Source: Candidatus Enterococcus huntleyi (GTDB lineage Bacteria; Bacillota; Bacilli; Lactobacillales; Enterococcaceae). From it: DNA of 64,000 nt. A program made the position numbers and the translations under genes. Below are positions 27,434 to 35,836 of this stretch, in pieces (within the stretch, counting starts at the first letter, position 1; every line of letters starts with the position of its first letter). The DNA is taken from NCBI RefSeq assembly GCF_009933175.1, contig NZ_MAEJ01000007.1:62001-126000 (forward strand), given 5' to 3'. The notes under the pieces were generated by a model. The model did no database searches. It was not told the DNA's origin and saw only the letters and a program-made list of their open reading frames with translations.

Positions 27434-28157
27434 ACCGCTCTTCTCATTTATTATCGGTCTATGCTCCTTCTTTGTCTTATGGACTCTGCTCTATTTTGTT
27501 GTCCAAAACCATTCAATTCCAAGCCCACTTGCCACACTGCAACAAGCTTGGATTATAAAAGGCCAACTCCTTTTGCATACAGGCGCTAGTTTTTTACGCA
27601 TTTTCGTAGCCCTAGCTATTTCATTAATTATCGGCGTACCATTAGGTATTTTACTCAGCCGCGTCAGCCTAATCGACGACTTTTTAGGTCCTTTACTCTA
27701 TTTTTTATATCCCTTACCAAAAGTCGCTTTCCTGCCCGTTTTTATGATCTTTTTTGGTCTTGGAAACACGTCAAAAGTTTTGTTGATTTTTGCCATTATC
27801 TCGATTCAAGTAATTGTTTCAATTCGCGACGGAGTCAATGCGATTCCGCAAAATTATTATCGTTTACTGGAAAATTATGGCAGCACAACCTGGCAGACGA
27901 CTCGTTACCTAATTTTGCCAGCTATCCGAAAAACCTTATTTTCTAGCCTACGGGTCAGTATTGGTATTTCCCTAGCCTCACTCTTTTTTGCTGAAAACTA
28001 TAACACTACGTATGGCTTAGGTTATCTCATATTAAGCGCTTGGGCAAAAATGAATTATCCCGAAATGTTCGTTGGTATTCTCATGATTGGTATTTTAGGC
28101 TTCCTACTCTTTCGGACATTGGACTACTTGGAAGAAAGCAAGCATTCTCCAAAATAA
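27423..28157 (+). CDS. ABC transporter permease, NitT/TauT type
   Basis: A 244-residue membrane protein with six predicted helices. The binding-protein-dependent transport EAA loop is recognisable as LLENYGSTTWQTTRYLILPAIRKTLFSSLRVSIGISL. The ATG at 27423 follows GGAGG; upstream in-frame sequence belongs to the ATPase reading region. It completes the importer with the preceding ATPase and the lipoprotein on the other strand. It is followed by an unusual terminator that holds a small IS-end pair. Confidence 0.92.
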   Translation: MKNKPLFSFIIGLCSFFVLWTLLYFVVQNHSIPSPLATLQQAWIIKGQLLLHTGASFLRIFVALAISLIIGVPLGILLSRVSLIDDFLGPLLYFLYPLPKVAFLPVFMIFFGLGNTSKVLLIFAIISIQVIVSIRDGVNAIPQNYYRLLENYGSTTWQTTRYLILPAIRKTLFSSLRVSIGISLASLFFAENYNTTYGLGYLILSAWAKMNYPEMFVGILMIGILGFLLFRTLDYLEESKHSPK

Positions 28158-28257
28158 AAAAGTTACAAAGACCTGCAAAATGTAGTGACCCCAAAAGTTA
28201 GATTTTTAGTCTAACTTTTGGGGGTCGGTACAAAATCAGCACTCTTTGTAACTTTTT
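28157..28257. terminator. Bidirectional terminator with an enlarged loop
   Basis: A perfect 15-bp stem, AAAAAGTTACAAAGA (28157-28171) and its complement (28243-28257), encloses a 71-nt loop that holds a second, independent hairpin. It lies between the converging permease and GNAT genes; the A/T-rich base gives U-runs on both strands. Confidence 0.8.
28181..28232. mobile_element. 52-bp pair of IS3-like terminal repeats (solo-end remnant or MITE-like)
   Basis: TGTAGTGACCCC plus AAAAGTTAGA (28181-28202) faces TCTAACTTTT plus GGGGGTCGGTACA (28210-28232) across 7 nt. Read outward in, both ends start TGTA and contain GACCCC(C)AAAAGTTAGA, the form of terminal repeats of the IS150 group of the IS3 family as I recall it. 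AAA flanks both sides (28178-28180, 28233-28235), which is compatible with a 3-bp target duplication. No transposase remains. Confidence 0.6.
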
Positions 28258-28695
28258 CTATGCTCTATGCCATTCCAAAATAGCTTCTTTCTCGCCTGTT
28301 TCTTCATCTAGTTGAACTTTGACAAGCTGAAATCCTTGAGAAAGGTAAAACTGCATTGCCCGTTCGTTCTTCTCATACACTGCTAAAGTCAACGTTGAAC
28401 TTTCCTTTTTGGCCGCCTCTAAGAGCGCCTTCCCTAAGCCAGAGCCTTGATGTGCCTTTTTGATAAACAGTCCCGCCACATAGGCGTCCTGCAGTCCTAA
28501 AAAACCTGTTACTTCTGCTCCATCAAAGGATACAAATAGTGTGGCTTGCGGCAATTGGTTCTTAACCATCAATTCATTTTTTACCCAGTAATCTGACGCT
28601 ATAAATGGATGCGCTTCTTGATTTGTCTTCAACCAGATAGCAACTAATTGAGCCAATGTCTCCTGGTCTAATTGAGTAATCCGTTTAATCGCCAC
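28258..28695 (-). CDS. GNAT-family N-acetyltransferase
   Basis: A 145-residue acetyltransferase. The acetyl-CoA-binding motif A is visible as LFIKKAHQGSGLGKALLEAAKKES, followed by LAVYEKNERAMQFYLSQGFQ (motif B). The substrate is unknown; the YNxNERAxxFYxSxGF pattern is common to small-molecule and protein acetylases. GTG start with GGAGGAT upstream. Single gene, converging with the ABC permease. Confidence 0.87.
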   Translation of the reverse strand: MAIKRITQLDQETLAQLVAIWLKTNQEAHPFIASDYWVKNELMVKNQLPQATLFVSFDGAEVTGFLGLQDAYVAGLFIKKAHQGSGLGKALLEAAKKESSTLTLAVYEKNERAMQFYLSQGFQLVKVQLDEETGEKEAILEWHRA

Positions 28696-28862
28696 GATAT
28701 CCTCCTTCTCTTTTCATCTATATGTCTCTTCTTCATAGTAAAAAGACTTTATTCTGTTTCTTTTATCACTCGATTATTCATTTTAAGTTCCAATTGTTTC
28801 CTATTTATTCAAAAAATTAGAACGGACTCGCAATTTTTATGTAAGTGTGGGAAGCCGTTCGA

Positions 28863-29267
28863 CTATTTTAAAAGATACATACTTTTCTGTCTTGCTAAAA
28901 ACAAACAATTTCGAACCGCTCTCGGAACGAAACAATGAATATCTTCTTCATTATAACCAACTTGCAAACGTTTATCATCATGTATAATAGGACGTCGCAG
29001 TAGACTAGGATTCATTTCTATAATTTCTAGGACTTCACTGAGTGGAAGATCATCTAAATCTACGGCTAATTTTTTATAAGCCTTCGATCGAGTAGAAATA
29101 ATATCCTGCGTCCCATTTTCTGTCAACATTAAGATTTTTTTTAGTTCTTTGGCACCTATGGGATTTGCGAAAAAGTTTTGTTCCTCGAAATCAAGATTTT
29201 GTTCCCTTAACCAAGCCTTTGCTTTACGACAAGAAGTACAGCTTGGTGCGGTATATATATAAATCAT
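28863..29267 (-). CDS. Spx/ArsC-family transcriptional regulator
   Basis: A 134-residue thioredoxin-fold protein. The redox switch CTSC is at residues 10-13 (YTAPSCTSCRKAKAWL). The sequence follows Spx throughout (FFANPIGAKELKKILMLTENGTQDIISTRSKAYKKL, LLRRPIIHDDKRLQVGYNEEDI). Spx binds the RNA polymerase alpha C-terminal domain and redirects transcription under thiol stress; Lactobacillales often have two or more paralogues. Here the tail VPRAVRNCLFLARQKSMYLL differs from major Spx. Probably the MgsR/Spx paralogue type. ATG with GGAGAG. Confidence 0.85.
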   Translation of the reverse strand: MIYIYTAPSCTSCRKAKAWLREQNLDFEEQNFFANPIGAKELKKILMLTENGTQDIISTRSKAYKKLAVDLDDLPLSEVLEIIEMNPSLLRRPIIHDDKRLQVGYNEEDIHCFVPRAVRNCLFLARQKSMYLLK

Positions 29268-29696
29268 CGAATTCTCTCCTTCCCCTGCCCACTAGTATAT
29301 TCAAAAAATAACCAACAAGCAACAAAAAATAACGATTGTTAAAAAAGAAATAGATTAAATAACCCAAATAAGAATAATTATTAATCAAAAAATCACAATA
29401 ATAATTCATATAATAACTAATTTCCGCAAACATAAGACGCTACCCAAAGAAACTTCTATGGATAAATTGTTCCATGAGCATATATTTATACATTGAATAA
29501 AAAAACATTTAGAATAATAGTAAGAAAATAACTCTTTTTTAGTCGACTTCTACTTACATTTCATACATACTGCATAAAGAGAGCCTTATGCTGCGTTTAC
29601 AGCCTTTCTACTATTCAAAGGTGAGAATCCTTTTCATTACAGGAAGATAACTAAAAAAGTGTCATTTTCTACTACAACTTACAAAGGAGTGTTTTG
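29268..29696. other. AT-rich gene-free interval between spx-like gene and psiE
   Basis: About 430 nt, very A/T-rich. It must hold the divergent promoters of the Spx-like and PsiE genes. An open frame on the minus strand (29224-29433) overlaps the Spx-like start and is rich in Tyr/Phe codons that follow from AT bias, so it is not called. Confidence 0.45.
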
Positions 29697-30143
29697 ATGA
29701 ATTTTACCTTATATAAAAAAATACTGGATCGGATTATTGATCTAATCTTAGGGGTTGCCTCAGTTTTTATTATCATCTATATGATTCGCTACTTGGCTGA
29801 TGTCGGTCGACTTATTTTTGATGATGTCTCGACAGACAATTTCGAATTATTTATTCAAGAGATTACCGCATTCTTTATGTTATTCGAATTTGTGGTCATG
29901 CTCATTCGTTACATTCAAGAAGGTCATCATATCCCTATCCGATACCTTGTATTAATCAGTATGACCGCTATTTTACGGCAATTGTTAGTTGTTCATGATA
30001 ATGGCTTGCAAACACTACTGCTAGCAGCATCGATTATTCTTCTTGCAGCTGTCTTAACGATGTTTACCCCTGGATCACGCTTCAGTTTCCACGGGCAAAC
30101 GAAAAAGCCTGACGAAGTAAATTCAGGCGATCCAAAACCATAA
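29697..30143 (+). CDS. psiE: PsiE-like phosphate-starvation-inducible membrane protein
   Basis: A 148-residue protein with four predicted membrane helices and a polar C-terminal tail. IRYIQEGHHIPIRYLVLISMTAILRQLLV is the signature region of the PsiE family. The role is unclear; Escherichia coli psiE responds to phosphate starvation. The ATG at 29697 follows AAAGGAG by 7 nt. Single gene with its own terminator. Confidence 0.85.
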   Translation: MNFTLYKKILDRIIDLILGVASVFIIIYMIRYLADVGRLIFDDVSTDNFELFIQEITAFFMLFEFVVMLIRYIQEGHHIPIRYLVLISMTAILRQLLVVHDNGLQTLLLAASIILLAAVLTMFTPGSRFSFHGQTKKPDEVNSGDPKP

Positions 30144-30152
30144 ATGTTCACG

Positions 30153-30192
30153 TAGATTATCCATTTTATATAATGGGTAATCTATTTTTTTG
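30153..30192 (+). terminator. Terminator of psiE
   Basis: TAGATTATCCAT / ATGGGTAATCTA stem with an 8-nt loop, followed by seven T. Confidence 0.88.
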
Positions 30193-30313
30193 CTACAAAT
30201 ATTCCTTTCCAACTTAATGTAGTGAAATAACTAGGCAGCGACTTGCTTATTTCATAAATAACAATCTAATCTATGCTATACTGTTGTCATCAAAAAAATT
30301 AAAGGAGTGCCTT

Positions 30314-31759
30314 ATGTTACTAACCATCCTGACCTTAATCTATTTTTTTAACGCAGCAATTGCACTCATTACTATTCTTATGAAACCTCGAGATGTCTCA
30401 GCTATCTGGGCCTGGCTCTTAGTATTGATCGCTCTGCCAGTCTTTGGTTTCATCCTTTACTTATTCTTCGGACGTGGTTTAGGTGACAAAAAGAAATATC
30501 GACTCCAACAAAGCGATCTCCGCGAATTGGAAAATTTTAGCCGCTTACAGGAAGATGATACCTTAAGTCTTTTTGATCCGACTATGGAAAATCAGGAACT
30601 ACAACCTTTTGTGGATTTCTTCTCTCTATTAAATCGGATGCCTTTGACTCGGAAAAATGAAGTCGAAATCTTTTCTGATGGAGAAGAAAAACTTACCGCT
30701 CTACTACAGGACTTAAAGCAAGCAGAAAAATCCATTCATATTGAATACTATGCCTTCGTCACTGATAAAACCGGGCAAAGAATCTTGAAAGTACTGGAAG
30801 AAAAAGCGGCAGAAGGCGTTGAAGTACGCCTGTTGTATGATGCTTTTGGATCAAGAGGAACTACACCTAAAGACTTTCTTCAGCTTGAAAAAAATGGTGG
30901 CTTCGCTCAGACATTTATTACATCTCAAAAAGCATTGTTAAAGTTTCGTCTAAATTACCATGACCATCGGAAAATTGTTGTCGTAGATGGAAAAATCAGC
31001 TATATCGGTGGCTTCAATATTTCCAATCAATATGTTGAGCCAACGAAACGCTTTGGTTATTGGCGCGACACGCATCTAAGAATTCACGGAGCCGCTGCCT
31101 CATTGTTACAGATGAGATTTCTAATGGATTGGAATGTTTCCTCACCCGAAACCAATCAAGTCAATTATCATCTCGATTATTTTTTCACGGAAGATCATTT
31201 AGCTACCGGTACGACCGCCATCCAAGTAGTCGCTAGTGGCCCTAATAGTGAAAAGGAGCAGATCAAGCTAGCCTTTATAAAATTAATTACTTCCGCAAAA
31301 AAACGCATCTGGATTCAAACGCCTTATCTAGTTCCTGACGATAGTGTCATAGCCGCTTTAAAGATCGCTGCTGGTAGTGGCATTGAAGTAAAAATTATGA
31401 TTCCTGACCGTCCTGATCATCCATTTATTTATCGTGCAACACAATATTATGCTCGGCAACTTCTGAAGGAAAATGTCGAAATCCAAGTGTATCGTGGTGG
31501 TTTCCTGCACGCCAAAACATTGATTATGGATGATGAAATTTGTATGGTCGGCTCTGCCAACCAAGATATTCGTAGCTATAAATTAAACTTTGAAGCTTCC
31601 GCTGTTCTATATGACAAGAAAGTGATTCAGCAATTAGAACAAACGTTTATCAAAGACTTAGAGGTCTGCGAAGAAATGACCCAAGAGACTGTCGCAAACA
31701 TGTCCGCGTGGCTCATATTTAAACAACAAATATCACGCCTCTTCTCTCCTATCCTCTAG
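30314..31759 (+). CDS. cls: Cardiolipin synthase
   Basis: A 481-residue phospholipase-D-superfamily enzyme that makes cardiolipin from two phosphatidylglycerols at the membrane. Two N-terminal membrane helices (about 1-60) precede two catalytic HKD motifs: HDHRKIVVVDGKISYIGGFN and LHAKTLIMDDEICMVGSANQD. The ATG at 30314 follows AAAGGAG by 7 nt; the frame is open ten codons upstream without a ribosome site. In enterococci cls alterations are linked to daptomycin response; no such claim is made for this allele. Single gene. Confidence 0.95.
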   Translation: MLLTILTLIYFFNAAIALITILMKPRDVSAIWAWLLVLIALPVFGFILYLFFGRGLGDKKKYRLQQSDLRELENFSRLQEDDTLSLFDPTMENQELQPFVDFFSLLNRMPLTRKNEVEIFSDGEEKLTALLQDLKQAEKSIHIEYYAFVTDKTGQRILKVLEEKAAEGVEVRLLYDAFGSRGTTPKDFLQLEKNGGFAQTFITSQKALLKFRLNYHDHRKIVVVDGKISYIGGFNISNQYVEPTKRFGYWRDTHLRIHGAAASLLQMRFLMDWNVSSPETNQVNYHLDYFFTEDHLATGTTAIQVVASGPNSEKEQIKLAFIKLITSAKKRIWIQTPYLVPDDSVIAALKIAAGSGIEVKIMIPDRPDHPFIYRATQYYARQLLKENVEIQVYRGGFLHAKTLIMDDEICMVGSANQDIRSYKLNFEASAVLYDKKVIQQLEQTFIKDLEVCEEMTQETVANMSAWLIFKQQISRLFSPIL

Positions 31760-31792
31760 TTAATATGAAGTGAAATGTAATTATGGAAAACC

Positions 31793-31845
31793 AAAAAGAC
31801 TGGTTCGAGTGCCTTATAGCATCTCAAACCAGCCTTTTTTTGGTT
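31793..31845 (+). terminator. Terminator of cls
   Basis: AAAGACTGGTT pairs with AACCAGCCTTT across a partly structured loop (GTGC/GCAT region), followed by a T-run. Confidence 0.85.
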
Positions 31846-31984
31846 TATGTATATTTTTTCAGTCCCTGCCCATCCTCTCCAATAGCCTACCTCTTTGCTA
31901 TAACTACTAGAATCCAGCAAATTATGTCCACAAATGTTTTCTTCTTTCTATTAAAATTCCGTCTTTACTCATGTAAACCAATCG

Positions 31985-32449
31985 TCACTTTTTGTAATAC
32001 ACTTGAATTGATTGTCCTTGTTCTAATAAAACATACTTCGACTCCTCTGTTTCCTCATTAAAGATCATGTACAACCGCTGTGCCCCAGTCTCATCAAAAT
32101 CACCTAAATCAATCGCAAGTAGCTGCTCCTCTAATTGAATCTTTTGCTTAAACGTCTTCAATAATATCCGTCTCGTCCGCTTCACTTCACGCATTTGTTC
32201 CTGCGCTTTTTCAGCCGCACTACTTAACGTATAGCCATCATCCAAATAGTGTTTAATCAGCTGTACTTTAATCACCATAGGCAATTGATAGCGACGGGCA
32301 CAGTTTTCTGAAGTCTTTGCCGAAATAAAGCCCTTTTCTTCCCAATATCTCAACTGTCTAGGCGAAACATCGACCATCTGACTTAACTCACTAATACCGA
32401 CTAAAAGATTGTCTTGTTGTAACAATGAACGAAATAACTTTTCCCACAT
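31985..32449 (-). CDS. MerR-family transcriptional regulator
   Basis: A 154-residue regulator. The N-terminal winged helix-turn-helix (LLVGISELSQMVDVSPRQLRYWEEKGFI) is MerR-like, followed by a coiled-coil dimerisation helix (KAQEQMREVKRTRRILLKTFKQKIQLEEQL) and a short C-terminal part that does not reveal a ligand. There is no cysteine cluster for metals. The ATG at 32449 is chosen because AAAAGGAGG precedes it by 9 nt; an ATG seven codons upstream overlaps that site. It diverges from the MFS exporter gene and is its probable regulator. Confidence 0.88.
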   Translation of the reverse strand: MWEKLFRSLLQQDNLLVGISELSQMVDVSPRQLRYWEEKGFISAKTSENCARRYQLPMVIKVQLIKHYLDDGYTLSSAAEKAQEQMREVKRTRRILLKTFKQKIQLEEQLLAIDLGDFDETGAQRLYMIFNEETEESKYVLLEQGQSIQVYYKK

Positions 32450-32517
32450 ATACGAAGGCCTCCTTTTCATTAAATGTGTTAACTTATCCTCATTTATTGT
32501 AATCTATTTACTATTTA

Positions 32518-32557
32518 TGTCAAGTAAGTTGACAAACCGATTTTATTGGATTAAAGT
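32518..32557 (+). promoter_or_regulatory. Promoter and possible operator of the MFS operon
   Basis: TTGACA (32529-32534) and TAAAGT (32552-32557) are 17 nt apart. The -35 is the right half of an inverted repeat TGTCAA-gtaag-TTGACA (32518-32534), a possible regulator-binding site in the divergent MerR/MFS intergenic region. Confidence 0.5.
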
Positions 32558-32602
32558 AATACATGGTTTTCATGAACATTTACAGAAAGAGGCGAATATA
32601 TT

Positions 32603-34081
32603 TTGTCAACAGAACCCGTTTTAGATATGCACGGTAAGCCATATAATCGGACCTTACTAGTTTTGGTATTATTAGTTGGAACATTTTGTACTGTCCTAAA
32701 TCAAACATTATTAACCACAGCCCTACCGACGTTAATGAAAGAATTTAATGTCTCGGCATCCAGTGTTCAGTGGTTGACGACAGGTTTTTTACTGGTCAAC
32801 GGTATTATGATTCCTATTAGCGCTTGGCTGATTAATAAATTCAGCTCCAAAGTCCTATATATGACGGCCATGGTGGTCTTCTTATTAGGAACTATTATTT
32901 GTTTTACTGCACCAAGCTTCAGTCTTTTACTAACTGGTCGCTTAGTTCAAGCAGCTGGTGTTGGGGTCTCTATGCCCCTATTACAAACAATTATGCTCTC
33001 TATTTTCCCACCAGAAAAACGTGGATCAGCGATGGGTACGGCTGGAATTGTCATTGGTTTAGCACCTGCCTTAGGCCCAACTTTATCTGGTTGGATTATT
33101 GATTCCTACAGCTGGCGTCAGCTGTTCGGCATGATTATTCCGATTGTTCTATTAGTTCTTTTACTCGCAGCTTTCCTAATGAAAAATGTTATTCATCTCT
33201 CTAATCCAAGCATTGATATCGCCTCTGCGATTCTCTCAACTATCGGATTTGGTAGCCTACTCTATGGCTTTTCAAATGTCGGAGACAAGGGTTGGGGCAG
33301 TCCAATGGTGCTTGGTTTCTTAGCGATCGGTGCGATTGTATTGACACTGTTCGCTCGCCGTCAGCTTCATTTAGAGCAACCATTCTTAGAACTTCGCGTA
33401 TTCAGCTCACCAACCTTTACTATCGCGGCTATATTAAGTGGTGTGACCAACATGGCAATGGTTGGAGCCGAAATGGTTTTACCTTTATACATTCAGAATA
33501 TTCGCGGTGAATCTGCTTTCCATTCCGGATTAATGCTCTTACCAGGTGCCGTTATTATGGGGATGATGATGCCTGTGACTGGACGAATTTTCGATAAAAT
33601 TGGTGCTCGTCAATTGGCGATTACCGGCATGTTTATTTTGACCGCGGCAACCTTACCCTTCGCCTTTTTGACAAGCACCACACCGATTGTCTACATTGTT
33701 GTCTTATATGCCATTCGAATGTTCGGTATCTCGATGGTCATGATGCCTGTGACCACTTCCGGCATGAACGCTTTACCAATGAATCTGATTAGCCATGGGA
33801 CAGCAGTAAATAACACTTTCCGTCAAATAGCCAGCTCCATTGGGACAGCAGTCTTGATCAGTGTCTTAACCAACCTGACAAAATCAAATCTGCCAAATGA
33901 TGCCCTAAAATCCACTGATCCACTCTTGTACAAAGAGCAAGCTATTCATGCAACGGTCAGCGGCTATCACGGTGCCTTTGTTGTAGCAGTAATTTTTGGA
34001 GTATTAGGTTGTTTCATTACCTTTTTCTTGAAGAAAAAAGAAGCAGATATCCCAACTTTAGGAGGCGACTTAAGTAAATGA
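32603..34081 (+). CDS. MFS multidrug exporter, DHA2 (EmrB/QacA/LmrB) type
   Basis: A 492-residue permease with 14 predicted helices. The DHA2 motif C-like segment (GIVIGLAPALGPTLSGWIIDSYSWRQLF), the loop after helix 2 (WLINKFSSKVLYM) and the N-terminal VLNQTLLTTALPTLMKEF are typical of LmrB/EmrB exporters. The start is TTG with GAGG 10 nt upstream, since no ATG lies before the first helix at a useful position. It overlaps the DUF4811 gene by 4 nt and is preceded divergently by a MerR regulator, a common drug-efflux layout. Confidence 0.92.
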   Translation: MSTEPVLDMHGKPYNRTLLVLVLLVGTFCTVLNQTLLTTALPTLMKEFNVSASSVQWLTTGFLLVNGIMIPISAWLINKFSSKVLYMTAMVVFLLGTIICFTAPSFSLLLTGRLVQAAGVGVSMPLLQTIMLSIFPPEKRGSAMGTAGIVIGLAPALGPTLSGWIIDSYSWRQLFGMIIPIVLLVLLLAAFLMKNVIHLSNPSIDIASAILSTIGFGSLLYGFSNVGDKGWGSPMVLGFLAIGAIVLTLFARRQLHLEQPFLELRVFSSPTFTIAAILSGVTNMAMVGAEMVLPLYIQNIRGESAFHSGLMLLPGAVIMGMMMPVTGRIFDKIGARQLAITGMFILTAATLPFAFLTSTTPIVYIVVLYAIRMFGISMVMMPVTTSGMNALPMNLISHGTAVNNTFRQIASSIGTAVLISVLTNLTKSNLPNDALKSTDPLLYKEQAIHATVSGYHGAFVVAVIFGVLGCFITFFLKKKEADIPTLGGDLSK

Positions 34082-34779
34082 TTCTACTCTGTTTAGTTAT
34101 CGGCGTAATCGGTTTTGCCGGTTTTAATGTTTTTGGAAAAACTAAGCTTCATAAAGTTTTGATGGTGCTTTTTGCTGGCCTATTTATTATTTCTGGCACA
34201 CTAGTTGTCTTAAATGATCGAAATGAATTTGGTATGAATAAGGTAGCTGAGCAAAAGCAACTCCACTTAGTATCTAGTGTTGACCAAGAATCATTACCTG
34301 TTCTACTCTACCAACCATTAGGTGATGGGTCAGAAAAAATTTATCTTTATCAAACAAACGACTCAAAAGAATTACAAAAAACTGGGACCGATCAAGTCAC
34401 TAATAAAGTGGTAACTAAAGGCCAAGAAGCCACACTGACACAAAAAACACAGTACTGGGTTTATGAAAATGGCTTTTACAACCTACTCTTTGGTATCTCT
34501 GGAAATGATCATAAATATGCCAGTCAAACAAATACCTTCACGCTTCCAAAAACATGGCAAGTCCTCAGCACAGCTGAAGCCAAAGCATTGGCTGCGTATT
34601 TGCAAGAACACCAACAAGAGTTGACTAAACAAGCCGCAACTTACGTACAAGATAAACTTGAAAATCTACTGAATCAATCACCAAACCTTTCAGACAAAGA
34701 ACAACAAACTGCTAAGCAAACTTTTGCCAATGAATACCAACAACATATGATAAAAGAAGTCTTAGCTACACTTAAATAA
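34078..34779 (+). CDS. DUF4811-type membrane protein, partner of the MFS exporter
   Basis: A 233-residue protein with two N-terminal membrane helices (LLCLVIGVIGFAGFNVF and VLMVLFAGLFIISGTLVVL) and a larger extracytoplasmic domain ending in a Gln-rich helical tail. DUF4811 proteins are regularly encoded right after LmrB-like exporters in lactic acid bacteria; the 4-nt ATGA overlap supports coupling. The function is unknown, possibly an accessory subunit of the exporter. A strong terminator follows. Confidence 0.82.
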   Translation: MILLCLVIGVIGFAGFNVFGKTKLHKVLMVLFAGLFIISGTLVVLNDRNEFGMNKVAEQKQLHLVSSVDQESLPVLLYQPLGDGSEKIYLYQTNDSKELQKTGTDQVTNKVVTKGQEATLTQKTQYWVYENGFYNLLFGISGNDHKYASQTNTFTLPKTWQVLSTAEAKALAAYLQEHQQELTKQAATYVQDKLENLLNQSPNLSDKEQQTAKQTFANEYQQHMIKEVLATLK

Positions 34780-34785
34780 CCAAAA

Positions 34786-34832
34786 ACCACGCCAGTCTAT
34801 GAATCATTCATACCGACTGGCGTGGTTTTTTT
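34786..34832 (+). terminator. Terminator of the MFS-DUF4811 operon
   Basis: Perfect 11-bp stem ACCACGCCAGT / ACTGGCGTGGT with an 18-nt loop, followed by a T-run. Confidence 0.9.
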
Positions 34833-34995
34833 CTGTACATTGTAGTTTTTTATTATAAATCAACCGACCTTCTAACTATAGATACCTCAGTTTCTCAGAC
34901 AATTTACTCTCAACCTCTCAGAAAAGCTCTTCTCATTGCAAAAAACGAATTTTGACTATGATTAGACATAGAGATTATTCAAGGAGGAAAAAATA

Positions 34996-35778
34996 ATGAA
35001 TATTGGTATTTTTGGCGCTGGTCAAATGGGCGGCGCGATGATTAAAGGTTGGCTCCATTCTGGAAAAATCCAACCACAAGAAATATTTGTCAAAGGTGGC
35101 CATTCAGCGACCGCCGCAAACTTACAAAAAGAATTAAGCTTTCACTTAGTCGACTCTCTTAAGGAATTCGCAGCCTGTGATGTGCTAGTCATCGCAGTTG
35201 GAACAACAGCTGTTGAACCCATTTTACACGCGATAAAAGAAGCGAATTTCGAGAAAAAATTGCCAATTATTTCGATTGCTGCTGGGGTTTCCTTGAAAGA
35301 AATGCAAGCAATCATGGGGACTGATTATCCATTAGCCCAAGCCATTCCTAACACACCTGTGCAGATTGGCAAAGGCTTGATTGCCATTACTTATTCAGAA
35401 GCACTGCAAGCAAAACAACAAGAAGTAATCGATCAATGCTTATATTTCTTAGGCGATTTATTAGAAACCCCAGCCGAACAATTAGATATCGTCAGCAGTG
35501 TCGCCGGTTGTGGCCCAGCCTTTGTCGATATCTTTATGGAAGCTATGGCTGACGGCGCTGTCCTCCATGGAATGTCGAGAAAACTCGCTTATGAAGTCAT
35601 CGCCAAAATGATGGTCGGTTCCGCTAGTCTAGCACTTGAATCCGGTCAACACCCCGGCGCGCTTAAAGATGGTGTCACCTCTCCAGGAGGCACAACGATC
35701 CGCGGCGTAGCTGCCCTTGAGAAAAATGGCTTTCGTCATGCCGTCATCAGCGGCGTTTCTGGTTTAGTCGGTGAATAA
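34996..35778 (+). CDS. proC: Pyrroline-5-carboxylate reductase
   Basis: A 260-residue enzyme for the last step of proline synthesis (P5C to proline, NAD(P)H-dependent). The N-terminal Rossmann motif GIFGAGQMGGAMIKG and the C-terminal signature SPGGTTIRGVAALEKNGFRHAV are intact; AIPNTPVQIGKG is the middle motif. The length is normal. The ATG follows AAGGAGGA. proA and proB are not in the window; proC is often separate in this group. Confidence 0.96.
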   Translation: MNIGIFGAGQMGGAMIKGWLHSGKIQPQEIFVKGGHSATAANLQKELSFHLVDSLKEFAACDVLVIAVGTTAVEPILHAIKEANFEKKLPIISIAAGVSLKEMQAIMGTDYPLAQAIPNTPVQIGKGLIAITYSEALQAKQQEVIDQCLYFLGDLLETPAEQLDIVSSVAGCGPAFVDIFMEAMADGAVLHGMSRKLAYEVIAKMMVGSASLALESGQHPGALKDGVTSPGGTTIRGVAALEKNGFRHAVISGVSGLVGE

Positions 35779-35780
35779 AT

Positions 35781-35835
35781 GAAAAGAGAGATTGTCTCAC
35801 CCGCAAAAAAATGGATGTGACAATCTCTCTTAATT
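35781..35835. terminator. Bidirectional terminator between proC and fic
   Basis: AAGAGAGATTGTC pairs with GACAATCTCTCTT across a 22-nt loop, with A- and T-runs outside. Confidence 0.85.
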
Positions 35836-35836
35836 T

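Noticed and set aside
29224-29433. A 69-codon minus-strand frame rich in Tyr, Phe and Leu
   Set aside because: It overlaps the start of the Spx-like gene in another frame, and its composition follows from AT-rich DNA.
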